Shown here: piece by piece, positions 23,569-30,404 of the stretch
How the letters are laid out: each line of letters begins with the position of its first letter
Numbering within the stretch: the stretch's first letter is position 1
DNA from: Bacteroidia bacterium
Lineage (GTDB): Bacteria > Bacteroidota > Bacteroidia > SpSt-205
Reading direction: 5' to 3'
DNA: 60,902 nt
Assembly: GCA_025059535.1 (NCBI GenBank)
Contig: JANXCX010000003.1
Location: forward strand, 1-60,902
Notes under the pieces: generated by a model
What the model was told of the DNA's origin: nothing
The model's input: only the letters and a program-made list of their open reading frames with translations
The model's database searches: none
Translations under genes and position numbers: made by a program

Positions 23569-25347
23569 TTAGAAATGCACGAGCCGCTGGGTTCTATTAC
23601 CCACTCGGTCGCTTGCCTCAATCCAAAAACGCCGTCCCTCTTTGACTGGAAGGTATAAGATGGCCTGTGGCTCGTAGTATTCGGGAAAGAGCTTTCGCTT
23701 TTCACTGCGCACTTGGATCGTGTGGGCCGCCACGCCGCTGCCTAAATCCTGGATAGCGACAAGGTAAAAAGGGCCTGCACGTTTCAGGGGACGTATGGTG
23801 GGTGGGACGGTATCCTCATACATCACATAAGCCCCGGCCGTGGTGAAAGGGATATGCCAGACGTCACCATAGCGGCGGGCTTCGGTGATGGGACTCCACG
23901 TGCCTCCATTCCAAGGGCGTAGGAGTGGGTAGGCTTGGGGCCGGCCGGCCACCCGCCAGCGCAGGGAAGCTGGAAACCGAAGTGGCACATAAGGATCCCC
24001 TAAAAGCCAGCCGGGGCCGTAGGGCGTCTCTAAAGGTATGGCCCGAAAGTAGAGGGTATCGCCTATATTTCCCTCAAAGAAGTAAAGCTGGCATTCGGGG
24101 CTCAAAGTCAAGGTATCCCTGCAGCCTGGGCGGAGGTAGGCCCGCAGGTAGGTGGGCCTACCCCTGCCGCTCTCGTCGTAGAGCGTGTCGGGAAGTTGTC
24201 CCCCCAGGGGTAGAGGCGTCTCCGGACGTACTATCGCCCCCCAAGGTAAGCGCAAAGGCCGATTGGCCAGGAGGAGACCATCTTCTATGCTCCAGAGGCT
24301 TTTAGGATCAAGCGGCCGACGCGGGGCTAAGGATTCTTTGGGCTTATCCCCTCTTAGGGTCAGGCGTATTTGAGCCGTATTGCCCCCAAAGTCTTGAGCC
24401 TCTAAAACTACCGTAACTAAGCTGTCAGGCGGTATGAGGAGAATGCCTTTCCCTTGGGTCCAAGGCACGGTAGCTTGGGGGGGAAGCTCATACAGCCGAG
24501 CCAGGCCGACGCGGTATATCTGCTGGAAAGGATAATCCCTGTACCAGCGGAGGAAGCGGTGCCAGTCAAAATCCAGGGTTTCCCAGCGGGCTTGGAAGAG
24601 CACGAGGCCCTTTGTGTCTTTCAGAGTTAGGCGGGCAAGGCCTAACCAGGCGCTAGTGGGGGCTTGCCTGTCTGCGGCGCTGCATTCTAAACCAATGGCC
24701 CCCCCTACTCGCAGGGTCTCGCGACAGACATACAAGCGCTGAGAAGCCTGACACCGAAGCTGAAAGAAAGAAAGCAAGCGCAAGCCCCCCCACCCTTCTA
24801 TGTGGCTACTAGGGGTAAGGGCGCGCACGGCTAAGCGGAGAAACACAGGGGGTATGGTGTCCCTGAGGGGTGGTAAATATAGCAGCGGGCAAAGGGGTTT
24901 CTGGTCTTTTGTGCGTACTTCGAAGTGCAGGTGCGGTCCAAAGGAGTAGCCCGAATTCCCAGCCCACCCCAGCGTTTCGCCGGGGGCTACAGGCCATTCC
25001 CCTGGTTTGAGATACTTCTCTACTTCAAACCTCTGGGCTTGGGTCTGTAAGGACTCTACTAAGGCTTCGCCGCGCGGCGCAAAATGGGATAGATGGCCAT
25101 ATACCGTGGTATAGCCTTCAGGATGGGATACGTACAGCACTTTTCCAAATCCTTTATGGCTTACTCGGATGCGGGACACATAGCCTTTGCCTGCGGCTAA
25201 AACGGGCACGGTGCCGAGCCTTTCGCCTACACCAAGGTCTATACCAGTGTGGAATAGCTCCCCGCGCACTTCGCCGTAACTGCCTGTAAGTGTGATGGGC
25301 CCAGGTAACGGCCACAAAAACTGGAGGGCAATCCACGCCCCAATCAC
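23569..25347 (-). CDS. M23-family (LytM/NlpD-like) peptidoglycan peptidase
   Basis: A 592-residue exported zinc peptidase. GTG 25347 is chosen because it overlaps the tonB stop as GTGA and opens on a signal-like stretch MIGAWIALQFLWPLPG; an upstream ATG at 25416 would add residues antisense to nothing useful but inside tonB. The M23 domain comes first: GELFHTGIDLG supplies His and Asp, and GYSFGPHLHFEVRT supplies the catalytic and ligand histidines. After it there is an unusually long (about 430 residues) beta-rich region of unknown fold with Trp/Arg-rich strands. The intact zinc residues suggest real endopeptidase activity. It follows tonB directly and so belongs to the exbB-exbD-tonB transcript. 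Confidence 0.88.
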   Translation of the reverse strand: MIGAWIALQFLWPLPGPITLTGSYGEVRGELFHTGIDLGVGERLGTVPVLAAGKGYVSRIRVSHKGFGKVLYVSHPEGYTTVYGHLSHFAPRGEALVESLQTQAQRFEVEKYLKPGEWPVAPGETLGWAGNSGYSFGPHLHFEVRTKDQKPLCPLLYLPPLRDTIPPVFLRLAVRALTPSSHIEGWGGLRLLSFFQLRCQASQRLYVCRETLRVGGAIGLECSAADRQAPTSAWLGLARLTLKDTKGLVLFQARWETLDFDWHRFLRWYRDYPFQQIYRVGLARLYELPPQATVPWTQGKGILLIPPDSLVTVVLEAQDFGGNTAQIRLTLRGDKPKESLAPRRPLDPKSLWSIEDGLLLANRPLRLPWGAIVRPETPLPLGGQLPDTLYDESGRGRPTYLRAYLRPGCRDTLTLSPECQLYFFEGNIGDTLYFRAIPLETPYGPGWLLGDPYVPLRFPASLRWRVAGRPQAYPLLRPWNGGTWSPITEARRYGDVWHIPFTTAGAYVMYEDTVPPTIRPLKRAGPFYLVAIQDLGSGVAAHTIQVRSEKRKLFPEYYEPQAILYLPVKEGRRFWIEASDRVGNRTQRLVHF

Positions 25348-26057
25348 CGTAGGCGAAACCGAATAAAAACGGTAAGCCGCTGAATTTGATTGGTAGTGAT
25401 TGGGGTGAAGCGCCACTGAAGGATGGCCTCTTCGCCGGCGCGCTTGAGTTCAGGGGGGGCCTGAAGGTCTAAGGCGCGCGCCGTGGCTACCCGCCCATCG
25501 GGCTGAATAAACAGCTCAAACTTGATACGGGCCTCGCGCTGGACTTGGTATTTGGGAAGTACGAAATGGATAAGCTGGCGATTTTCGCTGCCGGCATCCC
25601 CTTCGCCAAATTCTATCAGGCCTCCGCCCATTTCGGTGGCGCTTTTTTGGAGGCTGCCCCCGGGACGGAAAATTTCCACTTCTTCGGTGGTATCCTCTTC
25701 CGCTTCGGTTTCCTGGGGGGCATCTTCGACGGCTTGCGGTTCGGGAGGGGTAGGCTTAGGCGAAGGGGAGCTAACCTTAGACGGCTCTTGTACGGGAGAA
25801 GGCTCTGGGGTGGTAATCACAGGCTCCGACGAAGTAGGCTCAGGAGAGGGTGCACGGGCTACCTTCGGACCTAAATTAGCCCCAAAATCTATCCTTCCCA
25901 CCACGATGTAGGGATTTTCATCGGGCGGCGGGATGGTGCTGCGCACTATTACCCAGAAGTAGGCCAGGAGGATAAGAAGAATAAGCAGGAAAATAGTGAT
26001 CGTAAGGCTTGTGCGGCGGGCTTCTAGTTCGTCTTCCAGGTAGGAGGAGGCCTTCAT
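25344..26057 (-). CDS. tonB: TonB-family energy-transducing protein
   Basis: A 237-residue TonB-like protein. After a cytoplasmic start MKASSYLEDELEARR comes one membrane helix (about residues 17-38), then a Pro/Ser/Glu-rich periplasmic spacer (PSPEPTSSEPVITTPEPSP-like runs, about 70-125), then an acidic stretch, and a C-terminal domain about 160-237 with KFELFIQPDGRVATARAL and AILQWRFTP, as in TonB/TolA-type domains. It couples proton-motive force from ExbBD to outer-membrane receptors. It starts with an ATGA overlap of exbD and ends with a GTGA overlap of the M23 gene. A TonB-dependent receptor lies 4 kb away at 30405-33320. Confidence 0.88.
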   Translation of the reverse strand: MKASSYLEDELEARRTSLTITIFLLILLILLAYFWVIVRSTIPPPDENPYIVVGRIDFGANLGPKVARAPSPEPTSSEPVITTPEPSPVQEPSKVSSPSPKPTPPEPQAVEDAPQETEAEEDTTEEVEIFRPGGSLQKSATEMGGGLIEFGEGDAGSENRQLIHFVLPKYQVQREARIKFELFIQPDGRVATARALDLQAPPELKRAGEEAILQWRFTPITTNQIQRLTVFIRFRLR

Positions 26058-26452
26058 GGGCGGCGCGTGGCTAAAACGACACTGCCCCGATATTCGGCGA
26101 TTAGGGAGATGGCGTAAGCCACCTCATCCATAGTTACGCTACGGTCCACCCGAAGGGTTATCGTGCGCGCAGCGGGATCCCGAGCCTGGCGTAAGGCCGC
26201 CTGAATGTACCCCTCTAAGCGCTCTTTGGGGATGCGTTGATTGTCCCAGTACCACTCGCGCTGAGCCGTAATCGTAATGCTGTGCTGCCCAGGCGAGGGT
26301 TGGAGCGAACGCCCTTGAGGTAGATTTACCTGTACGCCAGCCTGATTGACAAAGCTGGCCGTAAGCATAAAGTAGATAAGCAGAAGGAATACCATATCGG
26401 CTATGCTGGCCAGGGCGAATTCGGATTGGGGCTGAAGCCGTCGGCGGAACAT
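26054..26452 (-). CDS. exbD: Biopolymer transport protein ExbD/TolR
   Basis: 132 residues with the usual plan: a short cytoplasmic N-terminus MFRRRLQPQSEFALASIADM, one membrane helix (about residues 20-38) carrying the proton-path Asp in SIADMVFLLLIYFML, and a periplasmic domain containing NLPQGRS and ITLRVDRSVTMDEVA. It forms the proton channel with ExbB and energises TonB (or acts as TolR). The start is 3 bases after exbB and the end overlaps tonB by 4, so the set is one tight operon. Confidence 0.93.
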   Translation of the reverse strand: MFRRRLQPQSEFALASIADMVFLLLIYFMLTASFVNQAGVQVNLPQGRSLQPSPGQHSITITAQREWYWDNQRIPKERLEGYIQAALRQARDPAARTITLRVDRSVTMDEVAYAISLIAEYRGSVVLATRRP

Positions 26453-26455
26453 AGG

Positions 26456-27133
26456 CTAACGCACGGGTTCTTGAAGAACGTCTAGAAAGGCGGTGCTAGC
26501 CCCCTCCATCTTGAGAATAAAGCTCTGAATGCGGTTGACGAGGAAGTTATAGGCGAATTGCATCGGAATCGCTACGATGAGCCCAGCGGCTGTCGTGATC
26601 ATAGCTTCGTAGATGCCATCCGCTAAGGCGGCTGGATTTACATTCCCCTGGAGCTGGGCAATTTTCATAAAGGCTTGGATAAGGCCCGTTACTGTGCCTA
26701 AAAAGCCCACCATCGGCGAGAGGGCGGCGATCGTGGCTAAGTAGGGGATATTTTTTTCCAGTTGAAGGATTTCTAGGTTGCCTTGATTTTGGACGGCGGC
26801 GGCGATATCGGGCAGGGGCGAGCCTAACCGGCTAATCCCTTTCCCTACCATACGAGCGAAAGGCGTGGGGTTAGCTGCACAGAGGGCTTCCGCACGTTGG
26901 ACATCGCCTTTTCGGATGGCGTTTTTGACTTGCTCCATAAAGGTCGCAGGGTCCTTGTCGTACTTCGCAATCAAGAGAAAGCGCTCAAGGAAAATGTAAA
27001 CACCGATGGCGAAGAGAATGATTAGTACGGCCATGCTCCAACCACCCATTAGGATGAAATCTAGCAGGGTAAGCTCTACGGGCTGGGCGGGAGTAGGAGA
27101 GGGGGTTTCGGGAAGCGTCTGCAACCAGACCAT
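26456..27133 (-). CDS. exbB: MotA/TolQ/ExbB proton-channel family protein
   Basis: A 225-residue protein with three membrane helices: about 27-48 (FILMGGWSMAVLIILFAIGV), then a cytoplasmic loop with RKGDVQRAEALCA, then two helices around ATIAALSPMVGFLGTVTGL and AMITTAAGLIVAIPMQFAYN, the signature pair of the family. ATG 27133 is used; an earlier TTG at 27139 lies inside the promoter box. With ExbD it powers TonB. The box ends only 3 bases before the ATG, so the exact start may be slightly downstream (TTG 27124). The amidase gene ends 11 bases upstream on the same strand, so some read-through from it is likely too. Confidence 0.92.
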   Translation of the reverse strand: MVWLQTLPETPSPTPAQPVELTLLDFILMGGWSMAVLIILFAIGVYIFLERFLLIAKYDKDPATFMEQVKNAIRKGDVQRAEALCAANPTPFARMVGKGISRLGSPLPDIAAAVQNQGNLEILQLEKNIPYLATIAALSPMVGFLGTVTGLIQAFMKIAQLQGNVNPAALADGIYEAMITTAAGLIVAIPMQFAYNFLVNRIQSFILKMEGASTAFLDVLQEPVR

Positions 27134-27136
27134 ACC

Positions 27137-27144
27137 CAAAGGTA
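27137..27144 (-). promoter_or_regulatory. -7 promoter element for exbB-exbD-tonB
   Basis: The minus strand reads TACCTTTG, an exact TAnnTTTG match. It ends 3 bases before the exbB ATG and lies just after the amidase stop, which suggests that exbB has its own promoter inside a longer transcript. Confidence 0.65.
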
Positions 27145-27149
27145 CGCGC

Positions 27150-27905
27150 TCATTCCTGCCCTGAGGCCACGTAGGCGCGTAGGGCTTGATAAAGGGCTTG
27201 GGCTATGCGCTGCTGCCCATTCTCGGAGGCTAAATACTGCTCTTCCTGGGGATGGGTAATGAAACCAATTTCACAGAGTACCGCTGGCATACTTGTGCGC
27301 CAGAGTACAAGGAAGCCCGCTTGTTTGACGCCGCGACTGGGCCGCTGCGTAACCTCTACCAGCGCATCCTCAATTCGGCGCGCAAGCCGCAGGCTCTGCC
27401 GAAGGTAAGCATGCTGAACGAGAGAAAAGATGATATACGCTTCTTCCGAATTAGGATCAAAGCCTTCGTAAGTGTGCTGGTACCCTTCTTCTAAGAGGAT
27501 GGCGGAATTTTCCCGCATTACTACGGAGAGGTTTTCGGTTGTTTTGTGCTCGCCTAAGGCATAGGTTTCGGAGCCGTGAGCCTCTTTTTTGGGGTTAGCG
27601 TTGCAATGGATGCTGAGGAAAAGGTCTGCATGCAGCTTGTTGGCGGTATCGGCGCGACGGGAAAGCTCCACAAAGACGTCCGAGTCGCGCGTAAGGACTA
27701 CGCGAAAGTGGGGGTCGCGGCGTAGAAGTTCGGCCAGCTTAAGGGCCACCCCAAGCGTAATGTACTTCTCCTTGGTGTGCCGGCCGCTTGCCCCCGGGTC
27801 TTTACCTCCATGACCAGGATCTACAACGACTAATACGGGCCGCAGCGGTCGTACAGAAGTAGCGCACAGGGCAAGTAGTAGCCAAACCCATCTACCTTTG
27901 CCCAT
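27150..27905 (-). CDS. N-acetylmuramoyl-L-alanine amidase (AmiA/AmiC type)
   Basis: A 251-residue amidase_3 protein that cuts the bond between muramic acid and the peptide stem, usually at division sites. ATG 27905 gives a short signal MGKGRWVWLLLALCATS; a TTG at 27917 is also in frame. Zinc ligands and catalytic residues are visible in VVVDPGHGGKDPGASG (His), the Glu of RRADTANKLHADLF upstream helix region, SIHCNANP (His) and the C-terminal Glu in PAVLCEIGFITHPQE. No LysM or AMIN domain is present, so targeting must come from elsewhere. It starts 7 bases from the divergent LptD gene and leads into the exbB operon, with an M23 peptidase further down. Confidence 0.92.
   Translation of the reverse strand: MGKGRWVWLLLALCATSVRPLRPVLVVVDPGHGGKDPGASGRHTKEKYITLGVALKLAELLRRDPHFRVVLTRDSDVFVELSRRADTANKLHADLFLSIHCNANPKKEAHGSETYALGEHKTTENLSVVMRENSAILLEEGYQHTYEGFDPNSEEAYIIFSLVQHAYLRQSLRLARRIEDALVEVTQRPSRGVKQAGFLVLWRTSMPAVLCEIGFITHPQEEQYLASENGQQRIAQALYQALRAYVASGQE
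27893..27900 (+). promoter_or_regulatory. -7 promoter element for the lptD-like gene
   Basis: TACCTTTG, an exact TAnnTTTG match, ends 11 bases before the ATG at 27912. It lies inside the 5' end of the divergent amidase gene. Confidence 0.6.
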
Positions 27906-27911
27906 ACGCTC

Positions 27912-30383
27912 ATGCAAATATGCAAAACTGGCGTTTTTGTATTAGCGCTGGCATGGGCGCAGTTAGGGGTGCCGCCTCGGCGCGATACCCTTCCCTCAGC
28001 TTTGAAGAAAAAGCTGGTAGAGGCTGCGCCCCTGCGGGATACGCTGGAATACGCCGCCACAGACTCTATAGTTTTTGATCTGCCTCGGCGAGAGGCGCGT
28101 CTCTATCGGCAGGCGCGGCTGGGTAAGCGCAGCTTTCGCTTAGAGAGTGGTCTGATCCTCCTCTCCTATACCAGCGGCTGGCTCTACGCCTGTCCCTACG
28201 CAGTAGGAGATAGCCTGCGCGAATATCCCGTGCTCTACAATTTAGGCGAGCGCTATGAGGCGGATAGCCTACGGTATCATCTCCAACAGCGGCGCGGGCA
28301 GCTTTTCGGGCTGCGCCAGCAGCTCACGGAGGAGGTCTTGGCGGGACGCGCCGTTCAGCTCAATCCCGACACGACTTTCTACGCAGCCGATGCCTACTAT
28401 ACTACCTGTACGGCGCGACCGCCGCACTTCTATATTGCGGCGGGACGCCTCAAGGTGTATAAAGAGCGCATCATTAGCGGTCCCCTCTACGCTGTGGTAG
28501 CGGATGTGCCCCTGCCTATTTTTGCGCCTTTTGGCTACTTTCCTCTACTCAGCCGGCGCTCCTCTGGGCTGATCCTCCCAATCATCGGTGAAGCGGCCGA
28601 TAGGGGCTTTTTTCTGCGCGGCTTAGGATACTACTGGGCTATAAGCCCCTACGCCGATGCGCGCCTGGAATTAGACCTCTTTACGCGAGGGGGCTTTCGT
28701 TCGGAACTTCTCTGGACCTATCGCCGCCGCTACTGGTACGATGGGCTCTTTTCGGTTCAGTACGCTTATTTGAGCTTCAATGAGCCCGGCGACCCAGATT
28801 ATCAGGTGCAGCGGCTGACTTTTGTGCGCTGGCAGCACCGCCAGACCCTTTCTCCTACGGCTTCCCTCAGCGCTAATGTCCAGGCGGGCTCTTCAGCCTT
28901 CCTTGCCCGCCAGAGCTACAGCGCTACGGAATTCCTCTCCACGAACCTTCAATCCAGTATTGCCTTGCAAAAAAACTTTCCTAATAGCCCTTGGCAGCTT
29001 ACGGTAGCCGCGGGGCATACTCAGAATCTTATTCAGCGGCTTTGGAGCATTCAGCTCCCAGTAGTGGCCCTGTATCAGAATCGCACTTTTCCCTTTCAGC
29101 GGCGGCAAGGTGTAGGGCGGCGGCGCTGGTATGAGCTTATCGGCGTAACCTATCGGTTAGATGCGCAGGGGGCTGTGCAGCTGCCCGAAAGTCTCCTTAG
29201 CCTGGCGGTCTTACAGGATACCTTCCGCTGGGGGGCGCGCCAGAGCTTACAAATAGCCGCCGGCTACACCCTCTTCCGCTACTTCCAGTTAGCTCCAGCC
29301 CTTACCTATAATGAATACCTTTACAGCGAGTGGCGCCGCTATACCTTAGATCCAGCGAGGGACAGCGTAGTAGCCCAACGCATAGTACGGCCGCGGACGG
29401 CGCGCGATTTTTCTGGTAGTGTTACCCTTTCTACCCGGCTATACGGTATTCTGCAAGTAGGTGGCCCGCGTCAAATAGCGGTACGCCATACCCTTATTCC
29501 TTCGGTAGGTTTCCAATGGCGCCCCGACTTTGGGGCGGCCTGGTGGGGATACTACCAGTACCTTTCCGTACGGGGGCAGCCCCAGCGGTTTGACCCCTTT
29601 GTAGGGAGCTTCTACGGCAGCCCTCCTTTAGGCACCCAAGCCGCCCTCTCCCTCACCCTAAATAACCTCCTAGAGGCCCGCTACAAAAACCCCCAAGACC
29701 CCAAAAGCCGAAAATACAAGTACCTTACGCTGCTAGACAACTTTGGGGCCTCCGCCAGCTATAACCTTGCCGCCGATAGCTTTGCGCTTTCCCCTATTGC
29801 CCTCTTTGCTCGCACTAACCTTCTAGGTAGCCTACTCAATCTGAATTACACGGCTACGCTGGACCCCTACGTGTATGACAGTTTGGGCCGGCGGCGCCCG
29901 ATCTATTACTGGCGTCTATATCGGGGCCTCGGTACAATCGCTCAAATGAACTGGGCTATAGCGATGGTCCTGCGGCCCCGTACTTCGCCACCCTCTACCG
30001 ACGTAAAGGAAGAAACCTTCGTCTTTTTCAACCTTCCCTGGCGTCTGGATATCAGCTATAACCTTGTAGGGGTGCGCCACTATCATCCTGACTCCGTGCG
30101 ATACAAGTGGATACAAACCCTAGGCTTTTCAGGCGAGGTTAACCTCACGCGCTTTTGGCGGATTCAGGTAAGCTCAGGCTTTGATTTTAGCCAGAAGCGT
30201 CTGGCCTTCACCACCATCAATATTTATCGGGACTTGCACTGCTGGGAAATGAGCCTCAATTGGATTCCCTTTGGGCCTCGGCAGAGCTACTTTTTTACGC
30301 TCTCTGCTCGGGCACCTAAACTGCAGGATTTGCGCCTTACCAAGCGACGAGATTGGCAGGACCGATTTGTACGCGGATTGTGA
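27912..30383 (+). CDS. lptD: LPS-assembly outer-membrane protein LptD-like
   Basis: An 823-residue outer-membrane protein. After signal peptide MQICKTGVFVLALAWAQLG comes an N-terminal OstA/LptA-like beta-jellyroll (about 45-235) containing YEADSLRYHLQQRRGQLFG, DTTFYAADAYYTTC and PHFYIAAGRLKVY, then a large barrel with many aromatic strands (FAPFGYFPLLSRRSSGLILP, RGFFLRGLGYYWAISPY). That order is typical of LptD in Bacteroidota, which inserts LPS at the outer leaflet with LptE. LptE is encoded at 38711-39211, and kdsA for the Kdo core at the left end. It may lead into the TonB-dependent receptor gene 21 bases downstream. Confidence 0.85.
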   Translation: MQICKTGVFVLALAWAQLGVPPRRDTLPSALKKKLVEAAPLRDTLEYAATDSIVFDLPRREARLYRQARLGKRSFRLESGLILLSYTSGWLYACPYAVGDSLREYPVLYNLGERYEADSLRYHLQQRRGQLFGLRQQLTEEVLAGRAVQLNPDTTFYAADAYYTTCTARPPHFYIAAGRLKVYKERIISGPLYAVVADVPLPIFAPFGYFPLLSRRSSGLILPIIGEAADRGFFLRGLGYYWAISPYADARLELDLFTRGGFRSELLWTYRRRYWYDGLFSVQYAYLSFNEPGDPDYQVQRLTFVRWQHRQTLSPTASLSANVQAGSSAFLARQSYSATEFLSTNLQSSIALQKNFPNSPWQLTVAAGHTQNLIQRLWSIQLPVVALYQNRTFPFQRRQGVGRRRWYELIGVTYRLDAQGAVQLPESLLSLAVLQDTFRWGARQSLQIAAGYTLFRYFQLAPALTYNEYLYSEWRRYTLDPARDSVVAQRIVRPRTARDFSGSVTLSTRLYGILQVGGPRQIAVRHTLIPSVGFQWRPDFGAAWWGYYQYLSVRGQPQRFDPFVGSFYGSPPLGTQAALSLTLNNLLEARYKNPQDPKSRKYKYLTLLDNFGASASYNLAADSFALSPIALFARTNLLGSLLNLNYTATLDPYVYDSLGRRRPIYYWRLYRGLGTIAQMNWAIAMVLRPRTSPPSTDVKEETFVFFNLPWRLDISYNLVGVRHYHPDSVRYKWIQTLGFSGEVNLTRFWRIQVSSGFDFSQKRLAFTTINIYRDLHCWEMSLNWIPFGPRQSYFFTLSARAPKLQDLRLTKRRDWQDRFVRGL

Positions 30384-30388
30384 AAGAA

Positions 30389-30396
30389 TAATTTTC
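30389..30396 (+). promoter_or_regulatory. Near-consensus -7 promoter element for the TonB-dependent receptor
   Basis: TAATTTTC matches TAnnTTTG except for the last base and ends 8 bases before the ATG at 30405. Weak support; read-through from lptD is the alternative. Confidence 0.35.
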
Positions 30397-30404
30397 TTCG
30401 CAGT

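Noticed and set aside
25522-25911. ORFs antisense to tonB (proline and serine rich, then glycine and arginine rich)
   Set aside because: They mirror the biased Pro/Glu codons of tonB; no start context and no recognisable domain.
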